Shown in pieces: positions 53,601-64,000 of a stretch of 64,000 nucleotides of DNA. The position numbers and the translations under genes were made by a program. Numbering within the stretch: position 1 is the first letter of the stretch; each line of letters begins with the position of its first letter. This DNA is from Pseudomonas sp. TMP9 (GTDB lineage Bacteria; Pseudomonadota; Gammaproteobacteria; Pseudomonadales; Pseudomonadaceae), in assembly GCF_037943105.1 (NCBI RefSeq), contig NZ_CP149803.1, positions 1,798,001-1,862,000 of the forward strand, read 5' to 3'. The notes beneath the pieces are model-generated. The model saw nothing but the letters and a program-made list of their open reading frames with translations. It made no database searches and had not been told where the DNA came from.

Positions 53601-56000
53601 TTAATCGCGAACGGGGCTAGGTGCTATGACCTCGCGAGAGCCATTTGTGTTCATTGAGGTAACCACACCGGCCATTTCCATGGCTTCGATCATGCGTGCG
53701 GCGCGGTTATAGCCGATTTTCAGCTTGCGCTGCACCGCCGAAATAGAGGCCCGGCGGCTTTCCAAGACGAAATTGACCGCCTCATCGTACAGCGCATCTG
53801 TTTCGCTATCGTCACCACCCTCACCGCTGCCTTCGAAGCCACTACCGGCCTCCTCAGCACCGTTAAGAATTTCTTCAATATAGTCTGGCGTACCGCGCTG
53901 CTTCCAGGCTTCGACCACGCGGTGGACTTCTTCATCAGAAACAAACGCGCCGTGGACACGGATAGGCAAACTGGTGCCCGGCGGCATGTAAAGCATGTCA
54001 CCGTGGCCCAACAACTGTTCAGCGCCGCCTTGATCAAGGATGGTTCGCGAGTCGATCTTGCTAGATACCTGGAAGGCCATGCGCGTTGGAATGTTGGCTT
54101 TGATCAAACCGGTGATCACATCCACTGAAGGTCGCTGGGTCGCGAGAATCAAGTGAATCCCCGCCGCACGGGCTTTCTGCGCGATGCGCGCAATCAGCTC
54201 TTCAACTTTTTTACCGACGATCATCATCATGTCGGCGAATTCGTCGACCACTACCACGATGGTAGGCAGAGGTTTCAGCAGCGGCGCTTCGTCGTGGATG
54301 CTTTCGCGCTTGTACAGCGGGTCGGGCAGTGGTTCACCAGCATCGATGGCATCCTTAACTTTGCGGTTGAAGCCCGCCAAGTTACGCACACCCATTTTCG
54401 ACATCAGCTTATAACGACGCTCCATTTCGGCCACCGACCAGCGCAGCGCGTTGGCGGCTTCCTTCATGTCGGTCACTACCGGGCATAACAGGTGCGGAAT
54501 ACCCTCATAGATCGATAATTCGAGCATTTTCGGGTCGATCATGATTAAGCGCGCCTCTTCCGGCGTGGACTTAAACAAAATCGACAGGATCATGGCGTTG
54601 ACCCCGACCGATTTACCCGAGCCGGTGGTGCCTGCGACCAACAAGTGCGGCATGCGTGCCAAGTCCGTGATGATCGGCTTGCCCGCAATGTCGTGACCCA
54701 AGGCCAAGGTTACCGGGGATTTGGCATCGTCATATTCGGGGGATGACAACACCTCTGAGAACCGCACGATTTGACGGTCTTCGTTGGGTATTTCGATGCC
54801 TACGGTGGTCTTGCCAGGGATGACTTCCACCACACGCACACTGGGCACGGCCAATGAACGGGCCAAGTCTTTGGCCAGGTTTGAAATGCGGCTGACTTTT
54901 ACCCCGGCGGCTGGTTGAATTTCGTAGCGAGTGATCACCGGGCCCGGATGAATCGAGTCAACCGAGACCTCGACACCGAATTCCTTAAGCTTAATCTCCA
55001 GTAAATGGCCCACTCCCGCCAACGACTCAGGGGAGTAAGCAACCTTTTTGACTTCTGCGGGGTCAAGTATGGAAATCGGCGGCAGCGTGCCCTCGATGGC
55101 GCTGTCAACGAACAGCGGCGCCTGCTTCTCTTTCAGGACGCGCTTGCTAGGTTCTGCAGCTTTTGGTGCCGCCTGTGGTGTGATGACAGGGGCCGGGCGG
55201 TTGACCCGATCAGTCATATGTTTGTTTAGCGACTCCTCGCGCGCAATCAAGCGTTCTTTGACTTTGGCCTGCTCGCTGCGGTCCAGCACGATCGGTGCGG
55301 ACACTTCACTGACGCGCTCGTCAACTTCACGCAGCTGCGCCGCCAATTCTTTGCGCTCAACTCGCGCACTCCACCAGCGGTTGGCCAAGTTTTGAATCAG
55401 CTCAAGTAAATCCAGGGTGATTTTGCCTGTGAGGTCCATCACTTTGAACCAGGACAGGTCAGTAAACACCGTCAGCCCAAACAGAAACAAAGCAATAAAC
55501 AACAGCGTGCTGCCCTGGATGTTGAGTGCGGCCGTTGCTAACACCCCAATGCTTTCACCTAGAGCACCGCCAGCAGAAGCCGGCATGGAGGTGTTCACAT
55601 CAAAATGGATAAAGGCCAGCGCCGCGCCTGATAAGACCAAGAACACCAAACCAATCAGCCGCCAAGAAAACAGCCAACCACTCCACTGCCATGGCTGATG
55701 ACGGGCGCGGAATACTTGCAACGTTTTTACCGCCAGCAACAGCGGGAACAGGTACGCGAAGTAGCCCAATGCCATAAATAAAACATCAGCGAACCAAGCG
55801 CCAGCTCGACCGGCGGCGTTCTGTACTTGCTCGACATTGCTGGTATGAGTCCAGCCTGGGTCCACTGCGTCATAGGTAAGCAGCGCCATCCACAGGTAAA
55901 GGCAGAGTGCGCCTAAGCCAATCAGCGCGCCTTCTTTTAATCGATAAGGGAGCTGCTGACGCCAGAGAGGGAGTTGTGCGGTTGGGCTAGATTTCTTCAA
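53601..56000 (-). CDS. ftsK: DNA translocase FtsK
   Basis: This 799-residue protein has four N-terminal membrane helices for septum targeting, a fairly short linker, the motor domain with Walker [15 protein letters not shown] near residue 470 and Walker [13 protein letters not shown] near 590, and a C-terminal gamma winged helix ([28 protein letters not shown]). The gamma domain reads GGGNAGGG motifs and activates XerD at dif. The target dif is only 16 kb away at 37520. Confidence 0.95.
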   Translation of the reverse strand: MKKSSPTAQLPLWRQQLPYRLKEGALIGLGALCLYLWMALLTYDAVDPGWTHTSNVEQVQNAAGRAGAWFADVLFMALGYFAYLFPLLLAVKTLQVFRARHQPWQWSGWLFSWRLIGLVFLVLSGAALAFIHFDVNTSMPASAGGALGESIGVLATAALNIQGSTLLFIALFLFGLTVFTDLSWFKVMDLTGKITLDLLELIQNLANRWWSARVERKELAAQLREVDERVSEVSAPIVLDRSEQAKVKERLIAREESLNKHMTDRVNRPAPVITPQAAPKAAEPSKRVLKEKQAPLFVDSAIEGTLPPISILDPAEVKKVAYSPESLAGVGHLLEIKLKEFGVEVSVDSIHPGPVITRYEIQPAAGVKVSRISNLAKDLARSLAVPSVRVVEVIPGKTTVGIEIPNEDRQIVRFSEVLSSPEYDDAKSPVTLALGHDIAGKPIITDLARMPHLLVAGTTGSGKSVGVNAMILSILFKSTPEEARLIMIDPKMLELSIYEGIPHLLCPVVTDMKEAANALRWSVAEMERRYKLMSKMGVRNLAGFNRKVKDAIDAGEPLPDPLYKRESIHDEAPLLKPLPTIVVVVDEFADMMMIVGKKVEELIARIAQKARAAGIHLILATQRPSVDVITGLIKANIPTRMAFQVSSKIDSRTILDQGGAEQLLGHGDMLYMPPGTSLPIRVHGAFVSDEEVHRVVEAWKQRGTPDYIEEILNGAEEAGSGFEGSGEGGDDSETDALYDEAVNFVLESRRASISAVQRKLKIGYNRAARMIEAMEMAGVVTSMNTNGSREVIAPSPVRD

Positions 56001-56155
56001 AACGCATGTGTTCCTGCGTCAGAGACGCCGAATAGAGGATTAACAATTAAAATTGTGTGGCGATTGTACGGGTTTAACCGGGCCGTGGCATGTCCAGCCA
56101 TTCGCTCAGGCCGGCTCTGGCGCTTGACTCTCGCTCTTTAGCCGCTTCGGTGTAG

Positions 56156-57184
<1,029 letters not shown>

Positions 57185-57247
57185 TCACTTTTTAGGCGGG
57201 CCCAACGTCCGCCCTACCCTCCTCTTCGCTCAACCTCGGCTCTGCCC

Positions 57248-57928
57248 ATGCTGACTTGGCTGCAACGCGACTCGCTGACATTCCCGCCGCTGAACAAAGC
57301 GCTGCGCGAGCCCAATGGCCTGCTGGCTGCCGGCGGTGATCTGCGGCCTGAGCGCTTGGTTCAGGCTTATCGCCACGGTTGCTTCCCTTGGTTTCAGGAT
57401 GGGCAGCCGATTCTCTGGTGGTCGCCGGATCCGCGCACTGTTTTGCTGCCCGACGCGCTGCACATCTCACGCAGCTTAGCCAAAGTGCTGCGTCAAGGTC
57501 GTTACCAGGTGACCTTTGACCATGCGTTTGCCGAGGTGATTCGCGCCTGCGCAGCACCACGCAGTTATGCAGCTGAAACGTGGATCACCAGCCCCATGCA
57601 GAACGCCTACCTTGAATTGCATAAGCGCGGCGTAGCGCACTCAGTCGAAGTTTGGTGCGATGGCGAACTATCAGGCGGCCTATACGGCCTGGCCATGGGC
57701 CAGCTCTTTTTTGGTGAGTCGATGTTCAGCCGTGGGGATAACGCCTCTAAAGTTGGCTTTGTCAGCTTGGTTCAGCATTTGAAAGATTGGGGCTTTGTGT
57801 TGATTGATTGCCAGATGCAAACAGATCACCTGCTCAGCCTTGGCGCTCAGACGATTTCACGCGCGGATTTTTCCCGTTACCTGAGTCAGCATCTTGACCA
57901 ACCTAATCAGGCTGACTGGGCTGCCTAG
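57248..57928 (+). CDS. aat: Leucyl/phenylalanyl-tRNA-protein transferase
   Basis: This 226-residue protein has Aat features: [21 protein letters not shown] at the start, [20 protein letters not shown] near residue 43 and [19 protein letters not shown] near 143. It adds Leu or Phe to N-terminal Arg or Lys, making substrates for ClpS-ClpAP; both clpS and clpA lie 2-4 kb downstream in this window. Confidence 0.95.
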   Translation: MLTWLQRDSLTFPPLNKALREPNGLLAAGGDLRPERLVQAYRHGCFPWFQDGQPILWWSPDPRTVLLPDALHISRSLAKVLRQGRYQVTFDHAFAEVIRACAAPRSYAAETWITSPMQNAYLELHKRGVAHSVEVWCDGELSGGLYGLAMGQLFFGESMFSRGDNASKVGFVSLVQHLKDWGFVLIDCQMQTDHLLSLGAQTISRADFSRYLSQHLDQPNQADWAA

Positions 57929-57984
57929 GCGAGCGCGCTAAGCTGCCTTACACTGAATGCAAGACCCGTCCTTGAGAGCCAATC

Positions 57985-58689
57985 ATGACTGAGCTGGCCC
58001 GCCTGAAGTTTTACGCCACTCAACCACACCCCTGCAGCTACCTGCCTGACGAGGAAGCTACAACGTTATTCCTCGACCCCAGTCGGCCCATGGATGCGGA
58101 TGTCTACGCTGAGCTGTCAGAAATGGGCTTTCGGCGCAGCGGTGACCACCTTTACCGCCCCCACTGCCAGCGCTGTTCAGCCTGTGTTCCGGCGCGCATT
58201 CCTGCTGCGCAGTTCAGCCCTAATCGCCAACAACGTCGTATATTCAAACGCAATCAAGACCTTGAAATACGCTTGGTTAAACCGGCATTTACCGAAGAAT
58301 ATTACGAGCTTTATGTACGCTACATCGAACAACGCCATGCTGATGGCGATATGTACCCGCCAAACCGCGAACAATTCGCGACATTTCTCGTACGTGATCT
58401 GGTCTTTACCCGCTTTTATGAATTCCGCGAGAATAACCGTCTCCTGGCTGTAGCCGTCACTGATGTGCTACCCAATGGGTTGTCTGCGGTGTACACCTTT
58501 TATGAGCCCAGCGAGGAACGACGCAGCCTCGGGCGCTTTGCCATCCTCTGGCAAATTGCCGAAGCAACCCGCTTAGAGCTGCGAGCGGTGTATCTGGGTT
58601 ATTGGATCAAAAACTGTCGCAAGATGAGTTACAAGACCCAATACCGCCCTATCGAGCTGTTTATTAATCAGCGCTGGATCAGCGCTTAA
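57985..58689 (+). CDS. bpt: Bpt-type aspartate/glutamate leucyltransferase (ATE family)
   Basis: This 234-residue protein has the ATE N-terminal cysteine region [15 protein letters not shown] and [14 protein letters not shown] near residue 55, and C-terminal [20 protein letters not shown]. Bacterial members transfer Leu to N-terminal Asp or Glu (Bpt), though many are still annotated as arginyltransferases. With aat and clpS/clpA the window holds a full leucine-based N-degron route. Confidence 0.92.
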
Positions 58690-58793
58690 CCGAAGCCCTT
58701 GGCGCAAACTACAAATTTCGGGCACAATGCACGCCGCTTTTGCCTGGCGCCAGTTGCACCGGGCCATTCATTGGATACCGAGGGCTTTACTGC

Positions 58794-59012
58794 ATGTCGA
58801 AAGAAGACAGCTTCGAAATGGAAGGCACTGTCGTCGACACCCTGCCCAACACCATGTTTCGTGTGGAGTTGGAAAATGGGCACGTCGTTACTGCGCACAT
58901 CTCCGGAAAGATGCGCAAAAATTACATCCGCATTCTCACTGGTGACAAAGTTCGTGTTGAACTTACGCCTTATGACTTGAGCAAAGGGCGTATCACTTAC
59001 CGCGCCCGTTAA
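58794..59012 (+). CDS. infA: Translation initiation factor IF-1
   Basis: This 72-residue S1/OB-fold protein ([19 protein letters not shown], then [17 protein letters not shown]) matches IF-1 in full. It binds the ribosomal A site during initiation. The start is ATG 58794; a frame 18 codons longer exists but does not match the family. Confidence 0.97.
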
Positions 59013-59064
59013 CAGGCCTGGGGAAATTTAGTTTTCCCGGCATCTGTTACACCAAGCTCCAGTA

Positions 59065-59091
59065 AAAACGCCCAGCAATGCTGGGCGTTTT
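59065..59091. terminator. Terminator between infA and clpA
   Basis: AAAACGCCCAGC-AAT-GCTGGGCGTTTT is a long perfect stem with T-runs on both strands, so it can serve both convergent genes. Confidence 0.93.
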
Positions 59092-59126
59092 TGTGGGTGC
59101 AAGAAAGCAAACTTTAGGTTTGCCTG

Positions 59127-61397
59127 TTAGGCAAGCTCAGCTGTGGTTTCGAAATCGAAGGTCAACTCACCGTTTTCGATATCGATATTCACGACGCCAC
59201 CATGATCAGCCAGCTCACCAAATAGGATCTCTTCAGCAAGCGGCCGCTTGATCTTGTCCTGGATAAGCCGCGCCATCGGTCGAGCGCCCATCTGAACGTC
59301 ATATCCACTTTCCGCCAACCAGCTTCGCGCGGCGTTGCTGACTTCCAGCGTGACGTGTTTGTCCTCAAGCTGCGCCTGCAGTTCGGTAAGGAACTTGTCG
59401 ACGATACTTTTGATCACCTCATGGCTCAGACGGCCGAACTGAATAATGGTGTCCAGACGGTTGCGGAACTCCGGCGTAAAGCTTTTCTTGATCACTTCCA
59501 TGGCATCAGACGTGTGATCCTGGTGAGTGAAGCCAATAGAGGCACGCGCGGCTGTTTCAGCACCGGCATTGGTGGTCATGATCACAATTACGTTACGGAA
59601 ATCTGCTTTGCGCCCGTTGTTATCCGTCAGGGTGCCGTGATCCATGACCTGCAACAGCAGGTTAAAGACTTCCGGGTGAGCCTTCTCGATCTCATCAAGC
59701 AGCAGCACGCAGTGCGGCGTTTTAGTGATTGCCTCAGTCAGCAAACCGCCCTGATCAAAACCAACATAGCCCGGCGGCGCACCAATCAGCCGTGAAACAG
59801 TGTGACGCTCCATGTACTCGGACATGTCAAAGCGAATCAGCTCAACACCCAGCGCCTTGGACAATTGCCGCGCTGCCTCGGTTTTACCAACCCCGGTAGG
59901 GCCGGCAAAAAGGAAAGAACCCACTGGCTTGTCAGGCGCTTTCAGCCCTGCGCGTGACAGCTTGATTGCAGTTGAGAGTGAATCAATTGCGGCATCTTGA
60001 CCAAACACCGTGAGCTTCAGATCACGCTCAAGGTTACGCAGCAGTTCTTTGTCCGAGCTGCTGACATGCTTTGGCGGAATACGCGCTATTTTCGCCACTA
60101 TAGCTTCGACCTGCGCCACATCAATACGGGTCAACCGCTTATCGACTGGCTGCAGGCGCTGGTAGGCACCGGCTTCGTCAATCACATCGATGGCTTTGTC
60201 CGGCATGTGCCGGTCATTGATATAACGTGAGGCGAGCTCGGCGGCTGCACGCAGAGCCTCATCGCTGTACTCAATGCCGTGGTGTTGTTCGAAGCGGCCC
60301 TTGAGCCCTCGCAGGATGCCAATGGTGTCTTCGACCGAAGGCTCAACCACGTCAACTTTTTGGAAGCGCCGCGCCAGAGCACGGTCTTTCTCAAAGATGC
60401 CGCGAAACTCTTGGTAGGTCGTCGAACCGATGCAGCGAATTTCACCCGATGACAGCATAGGCTTGAGCAGATTGGACGCATCCATTACCCCACCCGACGC
60501 TGCACCGGCACCGATGATGGTGTGGATTTCATCAATAAACAGGATGGCGTGCGGACGCTTGCGCAGCTCATTGAGTAGCGCCTTGAGGCGCTTCTCGAAG
60601 TCACCACGGTATTTGGTGCCCGCTAGGAGCGCACCGAGGTCAAGTGAGTAGACCACGCTGTCGGCAAGCAGATCAGGTACTTGGTTGTCGACAATGCGTT
60701 TAGCCAAACCCTCGGCGATGGCTGTTTTACCCACTCCGGCTTCACCGACTAGTAGCGGATTATTTTTTCGCCGACGGGCGAGAATCTGCGCGACGCGCTC
60801 AACTTCAAGTTCACGACCCACCAAAGGGTCAATGCGACCTTGGCGAGCCAACTCATTCAGGTTACTGGCGTAAGCATCCAGAGGGTTGCTGGAGCTGGCG
60901 GATTCGCCACCCTCTTCGTCCGGCATTTCTTGTTCGCTTTCCGCATGACCGCTGTGACCAGGGACCTTGGAGATGCCGTGAGCAATAAAGTTGACCACAT
61001 CGATGCGCGCGACGCTCTGCTGCTTAAGCAGAAATACCGCTTGGCTTTCCTGTTCGCTAAAAATAGCGACCAGTACGTTGGCTCCGGTCACTTCACGTTT
61101 GCCGGAGCTTTGTACGTGAAACACTGCGCGTTGCAGAACACGCTGAAAACCCAGCGTAGGCTGCGTCTCGCGCTCTTCATCATGCTGCGGAATCAGCGGT
61201 GTGGTGGAGTCAATAAATTCCTGCAGTTCTTGCCGCAGTTTATCTAGGCTGGCCCCGCACGCGCGCAAAACACCGGCGGCGGCCTCGTTATCTAGGAGGG
61301 CCAGTAGCAAGTGCTCAACCGTCATAAATTCATGACGCTTGGTACGAGCCTCCTTAAAAGCCAGATTGAGGGTGACTTCGAGCTCTCGATTTAACAT
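59127..61397 (-). CDS. clpA: ATP-dependent Clp protease ATP-binding subunit ClpA
   Basis: This 756-residue AAA+ unfoldase has an N-domain that binds ClpS, a first ATPase domain with [13 protein letters not shown] near residue 215 and a second with [14 protein letters not shown] near 495. It feeds substrates to ClpP. It lies 29 bases downstream of clpS on the same strand. Confidence 0.96.
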   Translation of the reverse strand: MLNRELEVTLNLAFKEARTKRHEFMTVEHLLLALLDNEAAAGVLRACGASLDKLRQELQEFIDSTTPLIPQHDEERETQPTLGFQRVLQRAVFHVQSSGKREVTGANVLVAIFSEQESQAVFLLKQQSVARIDVVNFIAHGISKVPGHSGHAESEQEMPDEEGGESASSSNPLDAYASNLNELARQGRIDPLVGRELEVERVAQILARRRKNNPLLVGEAGVGKTAIAEGLAKRIVDNQVPDLLADSVVYSLDLGALLAGTKYRGDFEKRLKALLNELRKRPHAILFIDEIHTIIGAGAASGGVMDASNLLKPMLSSGEIRCIGSTTYQEFRGIFEKDRALARRFQKVDVVEPSVEDTIGILRGLKGRFEQHHGIEYSDEALRAAAELASRYINDRHMPDKAIDVIDEAGAYQRLQPVDKRLTRIDVAQVEAIVAKIARIPPKHVSSSDKELLRNLERDLKLTVFGQDAAIDSLSTAIKLSRAGLKAPDKPVGSFLFAGPTGVGKTEAARQLSKALGVELIRFDMSEYMERHTVSRLIGAPPGYVGFDQGGLLTEAITKTPHCVLLLDEIEKAHPEVFNLLLQVMDHGTLTDNNGRKADFRNVIVIMTTNAGAETAARASIGFTHQDHTSDAMEVIKKSFTPEFRNRLDTIIQFGRLSHEVIKSIVDKFLTELQAQLEDKHVTLEVSNAARSWLAESGYDVQMGARPMARLIQDKIKRPLAEEILFGELADHGGVVNIDIENGELTFDFETTAELA

Positions 61398-61426
61398 AGC
61401 TTCACCTCATGCCCAAGTGGCCGGCG

Positions 61427-61789
61427 TTAACCGTCCTTCTCAATTTCACAGAGTAGCGGATGCTGGCTCTCTCTCGCATATTGATTCACCTGTGTTGCTT
61501 TGGTTTCAGCAATATCACGGGTGAACACTCCACACACTGCACGCCCCTCTGTATGGACGGTCAGCATGATTTTGGTCGCCTGCTCTCGGTTAAGGCTGAA
61601 AAACCCCTCGAGTATCTCGACCACAAAATCCATAGGGGTGTAGTCGTCGTTAAACAAAATCACTTTATACATGGGAGGAGCCTGCAGATCAGGCTTGGAT
61701 TCCTGGACAGCTATGCCCACGGAATCGTCCTCATAATCTGCGGGGCGATCCTGATTGAATGTTAGTCGAATCTGGCTACGTGCATGCAT
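61427..61789 (-). CDS. clpS: ClpS adaptor protein
   Basis: This 120-residue N-recognin has the binding-pocket motif [20 protein letters not shown] and [20 protein letters not shown]. It delivers proteins with N-terminal Leu, Phe, Trp or Tyr to ClpAP. The start at 61789 (Met-His-Ala-Arg-Ser) gives the family length; the frame itself extends 86 codons further. Confidence 0.95.
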   Translation of the reverse strand: MHARSQIRLTFNQDRPADYEDDSVGIAVQESKPDLQAPPMYKVILFNDDYTPMDFVVEILEGFFSLNREQATKIMLTVHTEGRAVCGVFTRDIAETKATQVNQYARESQHPLLCEIEKDG

Positions 61790-62015
61790 GCTGAATTGCT
61801 TCGTTAATGGGCGAGTAGTCTGTACTGGACAGAGTTTGAACGGCTTCTCAGCCACTTGCAGCATTGCCTTGACTATCGGCAAAAGGGTGTTACAAACAAT
61901 GAGTACCTTGAGTGGGTACAAAGGGGTTTCACAGGGTTTCCGGCTTGCGCCAATTAGCCTGTGGAATGAGTGGATGATACTCCAGCTATGGAGTCCTTTG
62001 CAGAGGGATATCAGC

Positions 62016-62279
62016 ATGGTTAGCGGTAAGGTCAAGTGGTTCAACAACGCTAAAGGCTACGGATTCATCCTCGCTGATGGTCAAGATGACGACCTGTTCG
62101 CCCACTACTCGGCCATCCAAATGGACGGCTATAAAACGCTGAAGGCTGGCCAGCCGGTAAGCTTCGATATTATTCAAGGCCCCAAAGGGCTGCATGCGGT
62201 TAACATCGGCGGGCCTAGCGTCACCACTGACGCCCCTTCCCCAGTCAAGCAAGCCCAAGGCTTAACTGCAGAAGCCTGA
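62016..62279 (+). CDS. cspD: Cold-shock-like protein CspD
   Basis: This 87-residue protein has a cold-shock domain ([20 protein letters not shown] with RNP1 and [13 protein letters not shown]) and a 20-residue polar tail, longer than CspA. CspD inhibits DNA replication in stationary phase in E. coli. It is divergent from clpS, the usual arrangement. GAGGGATATCAGC lies before the ATG at 62016. Confidence 0.94.
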   Translation: MVSGKVKWFNNAKGYGFILADGQDDDLFAHYSAIQMDGYKTLKAGQPVSFDIIQGPKGLHAVNIGGPSVTTDAPSPVKQAQGLTAEA

Positions 62280-62311
62280 GTCGTCCTCGGCAGTTAGACA
62301 GCCACAAAAAA

Positions 62312-62336
62312 GCCGGTCAGATGACCGGCCTTTTTA
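62312..62336. terminator. Terminator between cspD and icd
   Basis: GCCGGTCA-GA-TGACCGGC has A-runs before and T-runs after, serving both convergent genes. Confidence 0.92.
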
Positions 62337-62349
62337 TTTTCTGATTTGC

Positions 62350-63606
62350 TTACATGTGCGAAATCATGGCGTCACCGAATGCCGAGCAAGACAGCAGCTT
62401 GGCACCGTCCATCAGGCGCTCAAAGTCATAGGTCACAGTCTTGGCCGAGATAGCGCCATTGGTGCCCTTAATGATCAGATCAGCGGCTTCAGTCCAGCCC
62501 ATATGGCGCAGCATCATTTCAGCGGAAAGGATCAGCGAACCTGGGTTCACTTGGTCCTTGCCGGCGTACTTCGGTGCAGTGCCGTGGGTGGCTTCGAACA
62601 TCGCGATGGTGTCGGAGAGGTTGGCGCCAGGCGCAATACCAATACCGCCAACTTCAGCGGCCAACGCGTCAGACAGATAGTCGCCATTGAGATTCAGGGT
62701 GGCGATTACGTCGTACTCAGCGGGACGCAGTAGAATCTGTTGCAGCATGGCGTCAGCGATAGCGTCTTTGACGATGACGTTTCTGCCACTTTTCGGATTC
62801 TTGAACTGCATCCAAGGGCCACCGTCGAGCAAGGTGGCGCCGAACTCTTCAGCAGCAATTTCGTAGGCCCACTCTTTGAAGGCACCTTCGGTGAACTTCA
62901 TGATATTGCCTTTATGCACGATGGTCAGCGATTCGCGATCATTATCAATCACGTACTGCAGTGCTTTGCGGGCAAGGCGCTTGGTGCCTTCTTTGGAAAC
63001 CGGCTTAACGCCGATACCGCAGTCTTGGTCAAAGCGGATCTTGGTAACACCCATTTCCTCTTTGAGGAATTTGATGACTTTGATCGCTTCCGGCGAGCCG
63101 GCCTTCCACTCGATGCCGGCATAGATGTCTTCCGAGTTCTCACGGAAGATGGTCATGTCGACGTCTTGCGGTTTTTTCACTGGGCTAGGCACGCCTTCGA
63201 ACCAACGTACTGGACGCAGGCAGACGTAGAGGTCCAACTGCTGACGCAGGGCCACGTTGAGTGAACGAATACCGCCGCCCACGGGCGTGGTCAACGGGCC
63301 TTTGATGGAAACGACGTAATCTTTGACCGCGTCCAGCGTTTCCTGGGGCAGCCAGGTGTCTTGGTCGTAAATCTGAGTGGCTTTTTCGCCGGCGTAGACT
63401 TCCATCCAGGAGATCTTGCGCTCGCCGCCGTAGGCTTTGTGCACGGCTGCATCAACGACTTTGATCATCACTGGACTGATATCAACACCTATGCCATCAC
63501 CCTCGATAAACGGGATGATTGGATTGTTCGGTACGTTCAGAGAGGTATCGGCATTAACGGTGATTTTGTCACCGATTGCTGGCACTTGGATCTTTTGGTA
63601 TCCCAT
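62350..63606 (-). CDS. icd: NADP-dependent isocitrate dehydrogenase (homodimeric type)
   Basis: This 418-residue enzyme has the substrate segment [11 protein letters not shown] near residue 112, whose serine is the site of regulatory phosphorylation by AceK in enterics, and [28 protein letters not shown] (residues 336-363). It converts isocitrate to 2-oxoglutarate. It is divergent from the monomeric enzyme gene idh at the window edge, so this organism has both types. Confidence 0.96.
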   Translation of the reverse strand: MGYQKIQVPAIGDKITVNADTSLNVPNNPIIPFIEGDGIGVDISPVMIKVVDAAVHKAYGGERKISWMEVYAGEKATQIYDQDTWLPQETLDAVKDYVVSIKGPLTTPVGGGIRSLNVALRQQLDLYVCLRPVRWFEGVPSPVKKPQDVDMTIFRENSEDIYAGIEWKAGSPEAIKVIKFLKEEMGVTKIRFDQDCGIGVKPVSKEGTKRLARKALQYVIDNDRESLTIVHKGNIMKFTEGAFKEWAYEIAAEEFGATLLDGGPWMQFKNPKSGRNVIVKDAIADAMLQQILLRPAEYDVIATLNLNGDYLSDALAAEVGGIGIAPGANLSDTIAMFEATHGTAPKYAGKDQVNPGSLILSAEMMLRHMGWTEAADLIIKGTNGAISAKTVTYDFERLMDGAKLLSCSAFGDAMISHM

Positions 63607-63966
63607 GCTGGACTCCGTCTTGTGGTTAAACAGTCAGATTACCCGAGAGTAACCTACTTGAATCAGGTGGAACTATATGTCCGTTGGTCTTATGCGCCAA
63701 GGCATTCTGCGGCGCATGGCCTCGGTGATACACTGCGGCCACGACTGATAGGTCATAAGGCACAGGCGTGAAAACTAACGCTTAGGTCTTGAAACCTTTG
63801 ATTGGCACATCGATTCAAAGGCTCGAACGCTCAACACTCTACTGGTGCATCCAACATCACAGCGCCTAGACCTCGATTTCAAGCCCGATTATTCCTTGGG
63901 CTCAAACGCTTATCAGCGCATGTCGAGTGCTTATGTACGCTCAGCAAAGAAGAGAGTTAACTCTAA
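63607..63966. other. 360-bp icd-idh divergent intergenic region
   Basis: I see no gene. Both promoters must lie here. A small inverted repeat, AGCCC and GGGCT around ten bases, is at about 63881-63901. I found no convincing sigma70 boxes or operator. Confidence 0.5.
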
Positions 63967-64000
63967 ATGCCTACCCCTTCGAAGATCATTTATACCTTCA
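63967..64000 (+). CDS. idh: Monomeric isocitrate dehydrogenase Idh (3' end outside window)
   Basis: Only the first 11 codons are inside the window; they read Met-Pro-Thr-Pro-Ser-Lys-Ile-Ile-Tyr-Thr-Phe, matching the start of Pseudomonas monomeric NADP isocitrate dehydrogenase. Its divergent placement next to icd is as in P. aeruginosa. The call depends on few residues and on gene order. Confidence 0.75.
   Translation, partial: MPTPSKIIYTF

Overview
The window is chromosomal DNA from a Pseudomonas or a very close relative. I infer this from gene content and order: mexS-mexT-mexEF, galU/gor, tRNA(Gly-Cys-Leu)-pgsA-uvrC-gacA, tusDCBE, cysG-serS-crcB-rarA-lolA-ftsK, trxB-aat-bpt-infA, clpA/clpS/cspD and icd/idh all follow the usual Pseudomonas arrangement. 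I cannot name the species. The replication terminus lies inside the window. A complete chromosomal dif site is at 37520-37547, and the FtsK-orienting GGGNAGGG motifs I found by eye point toward it from both sides.

Layout. 1-19.6 kb is host sequence: rlmM (5' end cut off), tusA, a gamma-glutamylcyclotransferase-like gene, a DUF3080-type lipoprotein, a MATE pump, pdxB, a 55-aa conserved protein, an NAD-kinase-like gene, an ABC exporter, rhtA, an SDR plus an APH-like kinase, a LysE/RhtB exporter, and the mexS<>mexT-mexE-mexF efflux locus, which has no oprN behind it. 19.6-37.5 kb is a tandem array of filamentous phage (inovirus) prophages inserted at dif. 37.5-64 kb is again conserved host sequence with four tRNA genes, ending with the first bases of idh.

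The phage array is the main point of interest. Copies 2 and 3 are 7,020-bp units that I could not tell apart. Each carries, in order, an att half, a 78-aa and a 153-aa gene, a hairpin-rich intergenic (origin-like) region, a small ribbon-helix-helix-like repressor, Rep, three small genes, an ssDNA-binding protein, a membrane protein, a 42-aa leaderless major coat protein, a terminator, a 24-aa candidate minor coat protein, a TspB/pIII-like adsorption protein, a pVI-like protein and Zot/pI. There is no integrase, so insertion must use host XerCD. Copy 1 (3,883 bp) has the same ends but a different core: an XRE/Cro-CI repressor with its own 18-bp palindromic operator, and a rep gene differing by 14 silent changes in its first 158 bases. 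An IS3-family element has replaced everything from rep codon 53 to the middle of zot. Copy 1 therefore keeps ends, origin-like region and its own repressor but no replication or virion genes. This layout is reminiscent of the RS1 satellite of CTXphi and could be mobilised by copies 2 and 3.

A palindrome, GTAACGTTAC, recurs through the left 0.8 kb of every copy. It lies on the XerCD crossover region, twice inside the 153-aa gene, and around that gene's promoter, which suggests an uncharacterised regulator that may link phage expression with integration. All functions are inferred from reading the sequence; no database search was run.
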